NCBI GenBank assembly: GCA_023425865.1 | Contig: JAFABV010000056.1 | Coordinates: 40,557 to 104,556, forward strand | Length of the DNA: 64,000 nt | Origin: Bacteroidota bacterium | GTDB taxonomy: Bacteria; Bacteroidota; Bacteroidia; Bacteroidales; Bacteroidaceae | Direction of reading: 5' to 3' | Part shown: piece after piece, positions 22,601 to 30,420 of the stretch | How the letters are laid out: every line of letters starts with the position of its first letter | Position numbering within the stretch: the stretch's first letter is position 1 | The notes under the pieces: generated by a model | Databases searched by the model: none | Told to the model about the DNA's origin: nothing | The model's input: only the letters and a program-made list of their open reading frames with translations | Made by a program: the position numbers and the translations under genes

Positions 22601-22985
22601 GCTGATAATAGGTATAGAAATTCTTGTTGTGTGAGCGACGCTGGCACAGACGCATGAGCTGTATGTCTGTGATAAGCATCTCTACCTGATTGTCGGTGCG
22701 GTCTAATGCTTCTGCCAAGAGTTGCTCGGCTTTGTCGTATTGCATACGGGCAATACACACAAAGGCAATGTTGTTTAAGGCTTCGGCGGCGCCTGCGTCG
22801 TAGTCGTCGGCCAGCTTGTAGGCAAGACTGGCATAATGCATGGTGGAGTCAAGGCTGCGGTAATGATAGGCATAGGCGGTCTCGTTCAGCTCATCAGTCT
22901 GGACCGCATGTTGCTGTCCGCAAGCTGTAACAATCAACAAGCTAACGAGGGTGAATACCCAGAATATAGACTTACGCAACCCCAA
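19638..22985 (-). CDS. Membrane sensor histidine kinase, DUF5112/DUF5113 type
   Basis: About 1115 residues. The N-terminus is a lipoprotein-like signal with lipobox IVTAC (Cys about 22). Residues about 35-400 are TPR-like helices, then a membrane segment (LIAVIVMILVVVALLYVF) and a coiled coil. A HATPase_c domain follows with N-box NTIADNARKF, G1 DTGLGM and G2 GHGFGLKN. No canonical HELRTPL H-box is present; DHNNVLTQW may replace it. Unusually, a second signal-like segment (LLIAVAMLTVGLDSAFA), short TPR part, membrane helix and coiled coil follow, ending in a DUF5113-like region. The start codon is TTG (22985, or 22979); no ATG precedes the signal. First gene of the operon with the response regulator. 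Confidence 0.8.
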   Translation of the reverse strand: MGLRKSIFWVFTLVSLLIVTACGQQHAVQTDELNETAYAYHYRSLDSTMHYASLAYKLADDYDAGAAEALNNIAFVCIARMQYDKAEQLLAEALDRTDNQVEMLITDIQLMRLCQRRSHNKNFYTYYQRASNRLRRIDNEPDRLTPHQRRRLIYARSEFQVVASTYFYYLGQTKTAIDALAKIDPEGEVQEDTAQLLCYWYNIGAGGILTEGTPTEIAKAEFDYLVRCHLLAVQNNYPFWEAQALQAMSEHLQLKKQRARLIEEFTPEMRYINADKMPDSLLAGNLAQRALDIFVNYGDVYQTAGANRTLAECYWQIRDYRSALICLQRALGQNASTIEQAPDLVASIREQLSLVYSAVDDKVNSDRNRNIYLDLQEQTRQDRQLEARATQLDHSSRQLNSMLIAVIVMILVVVALLYVFDRMRRRNDERFSLDTLLEPLQTWQKQNQTHNDEVQERYEELQEKMNITRLHLQKNKRRNLEQRAKVQLVNSILPFIDRMVNEVRRLQSGDESQEVRQQRYQYIAELTDSINDHNNVLTQWIQMRQGEVSLKIESFALQPLLDIVARGRMSFKLKGVELDVKPSTSVVKADKILTLFMINTIADNARKFTPRGGTVTVEVDEAADYVEIGVRDTGLGMDQETLAHIFDRTYTGGHGFGLKNCNGIIEKYKKISHIFHVCTIKAESEVGQGTRVFFRLPKGIVRLLIAVAMLTVGLDSAFAKPKSERGAPQSKAAMYADSAYYSNIKGTYSRTLAFADSCHKYLAKEDTATLLDISNETAVAALALHRWDLYRKSNTIYTRLFREASTDSSLPEYVRTMQIRENNKNVAVGVLVLLLIIIFPAYYFMYYRHRLSYRFSIDRINAMNRLLFMDSPDQEKLKGIVALGDFRRYSLSDAQQENLNKIVHRIHDALRTTIEHTAGQEASMEMAEDDLRRLQMDTDRLHVSNSVLDNCLSTLKHETMYYPSRIRQLIDGTDANLEGIAELSGYYLELYQILSEQTMKQVLPVRLDDDMNDYLFEVLKKANNGQPIQTEVSERQGEYVRVNVKLPQCHFDESECRNLFTPHTPNLNFLLCRQIIREMGEATNLRACGAMAELTADGVPMVVITMPARCLKEKP

Positions 22986-23016
22986 CGAATGGATAGTGAT
23001 AAAGAAGTGAAGAGAG

Positions 23017-23074
23017 GGGTCACGCAGCCAGAAGTCTGACGGGTGGTTCCACCGACCTCCTTGGCACGTGACCC
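23017..23074. other. Nested inverted repeat between eda and the sensor kinase
   Basis: GGGTCACG 23017-23024 pairs perfectly with CGTGACCC 23067-23074. Inside it GGTGG 23042-23046 pairs with CCACC 23049-23053. It separates eda from the kinase gene and could end eda transcription or bind a regulator; there is no T-run. Confidence 0.5.
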
Positions 23075-23093
23075 TGAAATCAAGAAAGACTGA

Positions 23094-23765
23094 TTAAGCG
23101 CGAGCCTCGGCAATGTAGCCCAACGCCTCGACGCACTTGTCGGTGATGGCTTTCCAGTTGGCCTCGGCAATGACCTCCTTGGGGAAGAGCTGCGAGCCCA
23201 TGCCCACACAGAGCACGCCCGACTTGATCCAAGCCGTGAGGTTCTCACGGTCGGGAGACACCGCGCCTGTAACCATGATGTTCGACCAGCGCAGCGGACC
23301 GAGCACGTTCTTAACAAACGAAGGACCACCTACATTGCCAGCAGGGAACACCTTGGTGACGTCGCAACCGGCGGCCTGGGCGTTGCTGATCTCCGTGACG
23401 CTGCCACAGCCTGGAGAATAAGGTACCAGACGACGGTTGCACACAGGGGCAATCTCTGGTACGAAGTTAGGACCTACGATGAAGTTGGCACCCAACTGGA
23501 TGTAGAGGGCTGCCGTAGGCGCGTCGATGACAGTACCGGCGCCAAGAATGAGCTCGGGGCACTCGGCGTCGGCCCACTTCACCAGCTCACCGAATATTTC
23601 ATGGGCAAAGTCGCCACGGTTGGTAAACTCAAACACACGTACACCACCGTCATAGCATGCCTTGATGACATTCTTGCAGATATTGATGTCCTTGTGGAAG
23701 AACACAGGAACCATACCCGTGGCTCCCATGGCTTGAATGACTTGAATCTTTGTGAATTTAGCCAT
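23094..23765 (-). CDS. eda: 2-dehydro-3-deoxy-phosphogluconate (KDPG) aldolase
   Basis: Eda cleaves 2-keto-3-deoxy-6-phosphogluconate to pyruvate and glyceraldehyde 3-phosphate. The 223-residue protein shows the KDPG/KHG aldolase barrel: VIQAMGATGMVPVFFH at the N-terminus, FEFTNRGDFAHE carrying the catalytic Glu region, LILGAGTVIDAPTA, the phosphate/substrate strand GANFIVGPNFVPE, and the Schiff-base lysine in KVFPAGNVGGP. It lies 37 bp downstream of kdgK on the same strand and is probably co-transcribed, giving the kinase-aldolase end of hexuronate breakdown. Confidence 0.93.
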   Translation of the reverse strand: MAKFTKIQVIQAMGATGMVPVFFHKDINICKNVIKACYDGGVRVFEFTNRGDFAHEIFGELVKWADAECPELILGAGTVIDAPTAALYIQLGANFIVGPNFVPEIAPVCNRRLVPYSPGCGSVTEISNAQAAGCDVTKVFPAGNVGGPSFVKNVLGPLRWSNIMVTGAVSPDRENLTAWIKSGVLCVGMGSQLFPKEVIAEANWKAITDKCVEALGYIAEARA

Positions 23766-23802
23766 AATCTTTATTTACTCGATTGACTTCGTTGTTAGGT
23801 TA

Positions 23803-24825
23803 TTAACGCTGCACACGGCCATTGGCATTACCACCAGCCAGACTCTCGACCTCGGCCTCGCTCACGAGGTTGAAGTCACCCGGAATGGTGTGCTTCAGGG
23901 CAGAAGCGGCAACCGCAAACTCGAGGGCCTCGCCCTGTGTAGCCTTAGTGAGCAGGCCGTGAATGAGTCCACCGGAGAATGAGTCGCCACCACCTACACG
24001 GTCGATGATGGGGTCGATGTCGTAGTGCTTGCTCTGATAGAACTCCTTGCCGTCGTAAATCAGGGCTTTCCAGCCATTGTGGGTGGCACTGTACGACTCA
24101 CGCAGCGTGCTGACCACATACTTGAGCCCAAACTCCTGCATCATGCCTTTGAAGATACCATAGTATCCCTCGGCATCGGTCTTGCCGCCTTCTACATCGG
24201 CGTCGGGCTTAAAGCCAAGGCAGAGCTGGGCATCCTCCTCGTTACCAATGCACACGTCAACGTATTGCATGAGTGGACGCATGACGGAAATGGCCTTCTC
24301 TGAGGTCCATAACTTCTTGCGGAAGTTGAGGTCTACCGATACCGTCACGCCATGACGCTTGGCAGCCTCGCAGGCCAGACGGGTGAGTTCGGCAGCCTTG
24401 TCGGAGATGGCCGGGGTGATGCCGCTCCAGTGGAACCACTGCGCACCCTCCATGATGGCGTCGAAATCAAAGTCTGTGGCATCGGCCTCGGCAATGGCAC
24501 TGTGCGCACGGTCGTAGATCACTTTTGAGGGGCGCATAGAGGCACCGGTCTCGGCATAATACAGTCCCACGCGGTCGCCACCACGAGCGATAAAGCGTGT
24601 GTCTACGCCATAGCGACGAAGCGCGTTGACGGCAATCTGACCAATTTCATGGGTAGGCAGCTTGCTTACAAAATAGGCCTCATGACCATAGTTTGCCACA
24701 CTCACGGCTACATTGGCCTCGCCACCACCCGGTATGATACGCAGATGGTCGGCCTGAATAAAACGGTCGTTGCCTTCGGGTGACAGACGAAGCATGATTT
24801 CACCTAATGTTACGATTTTAGCCAT
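23803..24825 (-). CDS. kdgK: 2-dehydro-3-deoxygluconokinase (PfkB family)
   Basis: The enzyme phosphorylates 2-keto-3-deoxygluconate with ATP, feeding Eda. The 340 residues carry the PfkB signature regions: GEIMLRLSPEG and GGGEANVAVSVANYG at the N-terminus (sugar binding) and the anion-hole/catalytic motif GGGDSFSGGLIHGLL near residue 290. The substrate reading (KDG rather than another sugar) rests on the adjacent eda, altronate dehydratase and LacI-type regulator genes. A TAnnTTTG element lies about 60 bp upstream, divergent from the regulator gene. Confidence 0.9.
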   Translation of the reverse strand: MAKIVTLGEIMLRLSPEGNDRFIQADHLRIIPGGGEANVAVSVANYGHEAYFVSKLPTHEIGQIAVNALRRYGVDTRFIARGGDRVGLYYAETGASMRPSKVIYDRAHSAIAEADATDFDFDAIMEGAQWFHWSGITPAISDKAAELTRLACEAAKRHGVTVSVDLNFRKKLWTSEKAISVMRPLMQYVDVCIGNEEDAQLCLGFKPDADVEGGKTDAEGYYGIFKGMMQEFGLKYVVSTLRESYSATHNGWKALIYDGKEFYQSKHYDIDPIIDRVGGGDSFSGGLIHGLLTKATQGEALEFAVAASALKHTIPGDFNLVSEAEVESLAGGNANGRVQR

Positions 24826-24886
24826 TTTCTTTTCTTTAAAAAATTACTTAAGAATTGCTGTATAGATTAATTTTGCGTTTGCACGG

Positions 24887-24894
24887 CAAAAATA
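24887..24894 (-). promoter_or_regulatory. -7 promoter element of kdgK-eda
   Basis: Complement reads TATTTTTG, an exact TAnnTTTG match about 60 bp upstream of kdgK. No matching -33 box was found. Confidence 0.45.
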
Positions 24895-24989
24895 AAGATA
24901 AAATTTGATATTGGAAAAATAAAATGGATAAAAACACCATCTTATAAGAAATAATTATATTGACTCTCACACAATTCAACTTTTATTGT

Positions 24990-24997
24990 TATTTTTG
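24990..24997 (+). promoter_or_regulatory. -7 promoter element of the LacI-family regulator
   Basis: TATTTTTG, an exact TAnnTTTG match 17 bp before ATG 25015. The same octamer serves the divergent kdgK promoter about 100 bp away. Confidence 0.5.
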
Positions 24998-25014
24998 CAA
25001 TCAAAGCAAACGAC

Positions 25015-26079
25015 ATGACAGATAAAATCAGAATCAAGGATATAGCGGCAAGAGCGGGAGTATCCGTAGGGACGGTTGACCGGGTGCTGCACGAGCGACC
25101 TAATGTGTCACCGCTGGCCCGGGCTAAAGTGGAGAAGGCGCTCTCAGAGATGAACTATCAACCCAACATGTATGCATCTGCCCTGGCTTATAATCGTTCT
25201 TACACCTTTTATGTATTGATTCCCAAACATGAGCAAGTGGCGTATTGGGAGGAGATAGAAGAAGGCGTGCGGATGGCTGAGGAGTCGCACCGCGATTTCC
25301 ACATCAAGGTGGAAATCGTATATTATGAGCAATTCGACAATCAAAATTTCAGGGAAGCCGCAGCGCAATGCATCGCCGGCCAACCTGACGGCGTTGTCAT
25401 TGTGCCCACGGACCTTGAGGTTACCCAACAGTTTACTGACCAGCTGCACGAGAACGCGGTGCCGTTTGTCTTGCTTGACTCAAATATACCCGACCTGAAG
25501 CCATTGGCCTTCTTTGGACAAGACTCTTTCTCCAGCGGCTATTTTGCCGCCCGCATGTTGATGCTCATCGCCAACAAGGAACAAGAAATATTGCTCCTTA
25601 AACTGACCAATGGCGGACGCGTGGTGAGCAAGCAGCAAGAAAACCGTGAGGTGGGATTCAGGCATTATCTGCACGAACATTATCCTGACATCAACATCCT
25701 CACCCTCAACTTACAACTCTCTTCCACGCGCCAGCAGTATGACGAACAACTTGAGCAGTTCTTGACGGCCCATCCTCACCTGCACCATTGCATTACATTA
25801 GGCTCCAAGGCGCATGTCATGGGCGACTACTTGCTGCGCACCAACCGACACGATGTACAGATCATGGGCTACGACATGGTGGGCAAGAATGCGGAATGCC
25901 TGCGCCGGGGAAGCATATCGTTTCTCATTGCCCAGCACGCCTATCAACAAGGATACTCTTGCATCGACACGCTCTTTAAGGCTATCGTGCTGAAAAAGAA
26001 AGTCCAACCTGTGAACTATATGCCCATTGAGTTGCTCAGTAAAGAGAACGTAGACTTTTACCGTCGCACACAGTTATAA
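25015..26079 (+). CDS. LacI-family transcriptional regulator
   Basis: The 354-residue protein begins with a textbook LacI helix-turn-helix (IRIKDIAARAGVSVGTVDRVL) and the hinge region KVEKALSEMNYQPN. A periplasmic-binding-protein-like effector domain follows (about 60-350; YTFYVLIPKHEQ, GVVIVPTDLE, VPFVLLDSNIP, IMGYDMVGKNAECLR). It is divergent from kdgK-eda and followed by altronate dehydratase, so it most likely controls this hexuronate regulon in response to a sugar-acid intermediate; the ligand is inferred. A 14-bp palindrome TTATTATATAATAA starts 5 bp after the stop. Confidence 0.9.
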   Translation: MTDKIRIKDIAARAGVSVGTVDRVLHERPNVSPLARAKVEKALSEMNYQPNMYASALAYNRSYTFYVLIPKHEQVAYWEEIEEGVRMAEESHRDFHIKVEIVYYEQFDNQNFREAAAQCIAGQPDGVVIVPTDLEVTQQFTDQLHENAVPFVLLDSNIPDLKPLAFFGQDSFSSGYFAARMLMLIANKEQEILLLKLTNGGRVVSKQQENREVGFRHYLHEHYPDINILTLNLQLSSTRQQYDEQLEQFLTAHPHLHHCITLGSKAHVMGDYLLRTNRHDVQIMGYDMVGKNAECLRRGSISFLIAQHAYQQGYSCIDTLFKAIVLKKKVQPVNYMPIELLSKENVDFYRRTQL

Positions 26080-26083
26080 TATC

Positions 26084-26101
26084 TTATTATATAATAAGGT
26101 G
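26084..26101. repeat. AT-rich palindrome, copy 1 of a shared 17-mer
   Basis: TTATTATATAATAA (26084-26097) is a perfect 14-bp palindrome followed by GGTG. The 17-mer TATTATATAATAAGGTG (26085-26101) recurs exactly at 34556-34572, also just after a regulator gene's stop codon. Confidence 0.6.
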
Positions 26102-26156
26102 AGAATTGACGGACCAAACATTTTATGGCTTATCAATAAACAAACGAATAAAAACA

Positions 26157-27653
26157 ATGAACGAATCAACATTTATCAAAATTAATCCTGCCGACAACGT
26201 AGTGGTATGCCTGCGCCCGTTTGTGCAGGGGGAGACCATTGAGGTGGAAAACCGTACGATAACCCTGCAGCAAGATACCCCAGCCGGTCATAAGGTGCTG
26301 CTTGAAGATGTTGCCGAAGGAGCCAACATCATCAAGTATGGCTATCCCATTGGTCATGCCCGCACGAGCCTCAAGGCCGGACAGTGGGTAAACGAGGGGA
26401 ACCTGAAGACCAATCTCGAAGGAACCCTCTCCTACGAGTATCGCCCTGTTGCCGACAGTTTAGACATTCCTGTAGAAAACCGTACGTTCAAAGGATACAA
26501 AAGAGCCAATGGCGAGGTGGGTGTACGCAATGAAATATGGATTGTGCCTACCGTGGGATGTGTAAACGGCATCGCCGACAAGCTTGTGAGCAAACTCATC
26601 AAGGAAACAGGCTTGGAGGGTATTGATGGCGTGCAGGCATGGAAGCACAACTATGGTTGCTCGCAACTCAGCGAGGACCATGAGAATACGCGCAAGATAC
26701 TGCGCGACATCTGCTTGCATCCCAATGCCGGAGCCGTGCTGGTGCTGTCGTTAGGTTGCGAGAACAATCAGCCGGATGCCTTCATGGAGATGCTTGGAGA
26801 CTATGACCACGACCGCATAAAACTGCTTGTCACACAACGCGTTGTTGGTGACGAGTTGGAGGAAGGCATGAAGATGCTTCGCCAACTGTACGACGTGGCA
26901 CGCCAAGACAAACGTGAAGACGTGCCCCTGAGCGAGCTTCGTGTCGGACTGAAATGCGGCGGCAGCGACGGCTTCAGCGGCATTACCGCCAACCCACTCG
27001 TCGGGGCTTTCTCCGACTATCTTGTGGCACAGGGCGGCACAACGATTCTGACTGAGGTTCCTGAGATGTTTGGAGCGGAGACCATCCTGATGAACCGCTG
27101 CAAGACCGAGCACCTCTTCCAACAGACAGTAAGCATGATCAACGACTTCAAGGACTATTTCCTTTCGCATGGTGAGCCTGTGGGTGAGAATCCTTCTCCC
27201 GGAAACAAGGCCGGAGGTATCTCTACCTTGGAAGACAAGGCCTTGGGCTGCACACAGAAATGTGGCAAGGCACTGGTCAGCGGTGTGCTGGAATACGGCG
27301 ACCGCCTGTCTGCGCATGGACTCAACCTCTTGTCTGCGCCGGGCAACGACCTCGTGGCCTCTACTGCCCTGGCAGCCGCCGGATGCCAGATCGTGCTCTT
27401 CACCACTGGGCGTGGAACCCCCTTCGGCACCTTCGTCCCGACGATGAAGATATCGTCTAACAACGACATCTTTGCCCGTAAGCCCAATTGGATAGACTTT
27501 AATGCCGGTCAGCTCTTGAATGGCGTAACCATGCAAGACCTCAACCGTGCGTTCATCGACAAGGTCATCAGTGTGGCTAACGGTGAGAAAACATTGAATG
27601 AAGAAAACGAATATCAAGAAATTGCCATCTTCAAAAATGGCGTAACTCTCTAA
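26157..27653 (+). CDS. uxaA: Altronate dehydratase (UxaA family)
   Basis: UxaA dehydrates D-altronate to 2-keto-3-deoxygluconate in galacturonate catabolism. The 498-residue protein has an N-terminal SAF-like domain (INPADNVVVCLRPF, then YGYPIGHARTSLKAGQWV) and the larger catalytic domain (GVRNEIWIVPTVGCVNGIA, HNYGCSQLSEDHENTRKIL, GLKCGGSDGFSGITANPL, FTTGRGTPFGTFVPTMKI). Conserved Cys and Glu residues in these motifs match the metal-dependent dehydratase family. ATG 26157 was chosen because the product then starts MNESTFIKINPADN; an in-frame TTG at 26106 overlaps the AT-rich palindrome region and is unlikely. Galactarate dehydratase is the main alternative, but kdgK and eda nearby favour altronate. 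Confidence 0.88.
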   Translation: MNESTFIKINPADNVVVCLRPFVQGETIEVENRTITLQQDTPAGHKVLLEDVAEGANIIKYGYPIGHARTSLKAGQWVNEGNLKTNLEGTLSYEYRPVADSLDIPVENRTFKGYKRANGEVGVRNEIWIVPTVGCVNGIADKLVSKLIKETGLEGIDGVQAWKHNYGCSQLSEDHENTRKILRDICLHPNAGAVLVLSLGCENNQPDAFMEMLGDYDHDRIKLLVTQRVVGDELEEGMKMLRQLYDVARQDKREDVPLSELRVGLKCGGSDGFSGITANPLVGAFSDYLVAQGGTTILTEVPEMFGAETILMNRCKTEHLFQQTVSMINDFKDYFLSHGEPVGENPSPGNKAGGISTLEDKALGCTQKCGKALVSGVLEYGDRLSAHGLNLLSAPGNDLVASTALAAAGCQIVLFTTGRGTPFGTFVPTMKISSNNDIFARKPNWIDFNAGQLLNGVTMQDLNRAFIDKVISVANGEKTLNEENEYQEIAIFKNGVTL

Positions 27654-27663
27654 TACATCTGTA

Positions 27664-27690
27664 CACCGGCCACCAACATAGGTGGTCGGT
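27664..27690. other. Intercistronic hairpin between uxaA and nhaC
   Basis: ACCGGCCACC (27664-27673) pairs with GGTGGTCGGT (27681-27690) over 10 bp with G-T pairs. There is no T-run. It may modulate read-through or mRNA stability within the operon. Because it covers an in-frame GTG (27682), it also supports ATG 27706 as the antiporter start. Confidence 0.55.
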
Positions 27691-27705
27691 GGCTATATAT
27701 TCATA

Positions 27706-28980
27706 ATGAGCAAAGGTCTTCTGGCACTGTCGCCATTGATGGTTTTTATCGGTCTGTATCTGGTGCTGAGCATCATTGCAGGCGATTTTTATAAAGTTCC
27801 CATGACGGTTATCTTCATGGTAGCGAGTATCTATGCCATCGCCATGTCTAACTCTTTCCCCTTCCAGAAACGTATTGACATCTACAGCCGGGGGGCAAGT
27901 TCGGACAGTCTCATGCTCATGCTTTGGATATACGTACTGGCTGGAGCCTTCGCGGCGACAGCAAAAGGCATGGGAGCGATAGACGCGTCAGTAAATCTGG
28001 CACTGCACATTCTCCCCGCCAACATGTTGCTTCCCGGACTGTTTCTCGCCACCTGCTTCATTTCAATCTCCATTGGTACCAGCGTTGGAACTGTAGTGGC
28101 GCTCACTCCCATTGCGGCCGGTATAGCCCATCAGACTGGAGCCGACGTGCCGCTCACAACAGCGGTCATCGTTGGAGGCGCATATTTTGGCGATAACCTG
28201 TCGTTTATCTCCGACACCACGGTGGTGGCCACCCAGACCCAAGGCTGCAAGATGAGCGACAAATTCAGGGTCAACTCCATGATAGTGGCACCCGCGGCCA
28301 TCCTCGTTCTCATTGTCTATGCCGTCATGGGACATGGAATGCAGGCACCTACCAGCCTTCCACCCGTTGACTACCTGAAAGTGGTGCCCTACCTTGTTGT
28401 GCTTGTTGCCGCCGTGTGTGGCATGAATGTCATGGCGGTGCTCACCATCGGTGTAGTGCTTTGTGGGGTGATAGGCATGTGGACCGGCAGCTATGAACTG
28501 TTTGGCTGGATGGGTGAAATGGGAAAAGGCATCGTGGGAATGGGTGAACTGATCATCATTGCCATGATGGCTGGCGGTATGCTCGAAATCATCAGGGAGA
28601 ACGGGGGAATCGACTACATCATCGAAAAGCTCACAGCCCATGTTCATGGCAAGCGGGGCGCCGAGCTGTCGATAGGCGCGCTGGTGAGCTTGGTCAATGT
28701 GTGTACGGCCAATAACACGGTAGCCATCCTCACCGTGGGCAATATCGCCAAGCGCATTGGCGACAAATATGGGGTGGACAATCGGAAGGCGGCAAGTCTT
28801 CTCGACACGTTCTCCTGCACGATACAGGGACTGATACCTTATGGCGTGCAAGTACTCTTGGCTGCCGGATTGGCCAGCGTCAATCCGATGCAGATCATAC
28901 CCTATCTATACTATCCCATGGCCATCGGCGTGGCAGCCGTTCTGGCCATAATCTTCCGCTACCCTGCTAAATATTCTTGA
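27706..28980 (+). CDS. nhaC: NhaC-family Na+/H+ antiporter-like protein
   Basis: About 424 residues with ten or more hydrophobic segments, inner membrane. Family motifs are clear: SIGTSVGTVVALTPIAAGIA, GGAYFGDNLSFISDTTVVATQTQG with the acidic residues of the transport site, and VNVCTANNTVAILTVGNIAKRIG in the second half. NhaC relatives exchange Na+ for H+ or, in some cases, organic acids. It follows uxaA by about 50 bp and overlaps no other gene, so it may be part of the hexuronate operon, perhaps moving sugar acids or balancing ions; this is inference. The start ATG 27706 gives MSKGLLALSPLMVF. Confidence 0.85.
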   Translation: MSKGLLALSPLMVFIGLYLVLSIIAGDFYKVPMTVIFMVASIYAIAMSNSFPFQKRIDIYSRGASSDSLMLMLWIYVLAGAFAATAKGMGAIDASVNLALHILPANMLLPGLFLATCFISISIGTSVGTVVALTPIAAGIAHQTGADVPLTTAVIVGGAYFGDNLSFISDTTVVATQTQGCKMSDKFRVNSMIVAPAAILVLIVYAVMGHGMQAPTSLPPVDYLKVVPYLVVLVAAVCGMNVMAVLTIGVVLCGVIGMWTGSYELFGWMGEMGKGIVGMGELIIIAMMAGGMLEIIRENGGIDYIIEKLTAHVHGKRGAELSIGALVSLVNVCTANNTVAILTVGNIAKRIGDKYGVDNRKAASLLDTFSCTIQGLIPYGVQVLLAAGLASVNPMQIIPYLYYPMAIGVAAVLAIIFRYPAKYS

Positions 28981-28982
28981 AG

Positions 28983-29774
28983 ATGAATGTCATTACGCGT
29001 AACTTCTTTAGTCTCCTTCGCTCAGGCGCTCTCAATGAATATGAGCCCCTTGAGCCGATGTCGGCTTTCAAGTGGGACCGGCTCTACCAGATGGTACGTG
29101 TACAAAACGTGGGGGCGGCAGCGCAAAAAGGAATACGCAATCATCAATATGATGAGATGATGAATATTCCTACCAACTTGTTGAATGCCGGAATAGAAAA
29201 CATAGTACCCGTAGAACCCGCACAGCTGAGCAACCGGCTGCTGAACCGCAGGTTGAGACGCATTACCGAGGAGGAACGTCACACCATTGACACCAATATT
29301 GGGTCCATAGAGGTGCTGCATATCATCGTGGGCAACGTGTCAAGTATGCTCAACAGAGGAATGATGCTAAACGGTATCATTCAATTGGGGAGCTACCTCA
29401 GGACCAAAGGCGACAAGGTAGACTTTGTGAAGCTGGAGCGATGGCTTGAGAAACTGCATATCAGGCGCATGGCTCAATTACAAGGCAGTATGCTGATTGC
29501 CGTGTTCAAATTTGAACAAGACGAACTGCCTTTCGTTCAACGTATAGAGCCTGCGGCCTATAAGCTCGTATTGCGCTCTGTGAGCCATTCTGCCAGCGAC
29601 ACTGCTGAGGAATGGCATTTCCGCCAAAGCCGCACGGGATTTGTACAGAACAATTCCACATTGCTTCGACGCAATCTTCGCCGAAGCTTACGCTATATCA
29701 GCTATGCGCCTATCGAGACCGTAAGCAACTTCTTTCATAACTTCGCGAAGTCGCTGCAGGAGATTGAGGAGTAA
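28983..29774 (+). CDS. Conserved protein of unknown function
   Basis: I do not recognise this 263-residue protein. It begins MNVITRNFFSLLRSGALNE two bases after the nhaC stop, so it is translationally close to the antiporter gene and the end of this operon. It has no signal peptide or membrane segment, is rich in Arg and Leu, and contains RLLNRRLRRITEEERHTIDTN followed by a helical region. The opening, with FSLLRSGA and EPMSAFKWDRLYQM, recalls uncharacterised nucleotidyltransferase-like proteins, but no clear catalytic GS/DxD motif is visible. It ends 28 bp from the convergent yfcE-like gene. Confidence 0.65.
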   Translation: MNVITRNFFSLLRSGALNEYEPLEPMSAFKWDRLYQMVRVQNVGAAAQKGIRNHQYDEMMNIPTNLLNAGIENIVPVEPAQLSNRLLNRRLRRITEEERHTIDTNIGSIEVLHIIVGNVSSMLNRGMMLNGIIQLGSYLRTKGDKVDFVKLERWLEKLHIRRMAQLQGSMLIAVFKFEQDELPFVQRIEPAAYKLVLRSVSHSASDTAEEWHFRQSRTGFVQNNSTLLRRNLRRSLRYISYAPIETVSNFFHNFAKSLQEIEE

Positions 29775-29802
29775 CGGTACACGGAATATTCTTCCCCACT
29801 GC

Positions 29803-30345
29803 TTAACGCAGCACCAACGTTTTTAATGTCTCACCTGACAATGACAGTACGCTGAGCGTATTGCCGTCCAGCAGGGCACAAGTGGGCACGTTTCCACCCT
29901 TGGGAAACGTAATGGAACCTGTATTGCAATACACGGTGCCATTGTCATCCGTAAGTTCCCATAAATGGGTATGCCCACTAAACACCAAATCATAATGTCC
30001 CTTGGGCAAGTGGTCTTTATGATACACGTGGCCATGGGTAAGCAGCACACGCCTTCCTTCGTCTACCATGAGCACATAGTCGCTCATCATCGGAAAGTCG
30101 AGAAGCATCTGGTCTACTTCCGAATCACAGTTCCCACGCACGGCTACAATCTGGTCGGCCATGGCATTGAGTGTTTCGGCAATACCCTTGGCATCTATAC
30201 CCTCGGGGATGCCGTTGCGGGGACCATAATTCAGAATATCGCCCAACAGCAGGAGCATGTCGCATTGCTCCTTGCCATAAATGTATAATACTTGCTGCAG
30301 TCGTGGCAAAGAGCCATGTATATCTGACGCTATAAGGTATTTCAT
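29803..30345 (-). CDS. yfcE: YfcE-type metallophosphoesterase
   Basis: The 180-residue protein carries all five calcineurin-like motifs: SDIHGS (residues 6-11), GDILNYG, GNCDSEVD, LTHGHVYH and SGHTH. This is the arrangement of YfcE/MJ0936 phosphodiesterases, two-metal cytoplasmic enzymes active on model phosphodiesters whose natural substrate is unsettled. The start at ATG 30345 (MKYLIASDIHG) is typical; longer forms would add a Cys-rich stretch that fits nothing. It lies downstream of the sigma-factor gene on the same strand, but a hairpin at 30362-30405 separates them. Confidence 0.92.
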   Translation of the reverse strand: MKYLIASDIHGSLPRLQQVLYIYGKEQCDMLLLLGDILNYGPRNGIPEGIDAKGIAETLNAMADQIVAVRGNCDSEVDQMLLDFPMMSDYVLMVDEGRRVLLTHGHVYHKDHLPKGHYDLVFSGHTHLWELTDDNGTVYCNTGSITFPKGGNVPTCALLDGNTLSVLSLSGETLKTLVLR

Positions 30346-30361
30346 GTGAGGAATAAAGTCT

Positions 30362-30405
30362 GTCCCTGCCGCATTCGCACGATAATCGCACAAAGAGGCA
30401 GGGAC
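30362..30405 (-). terminator. Hairpin after the sigma-factor gene
   Basis: GTCCCTGCC 30362-30370 pairs perfectly with GGCAGGGAC 30397-30405 across a 26-base loop. On the minus strand it is followed by ACAGACTTTATT, a weak U-tract. Likely terminator between the sigma factor and yfcE. Confidence 0.55.
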
Positions 30406-30420
30406 GATAAAGGGAAAGGG

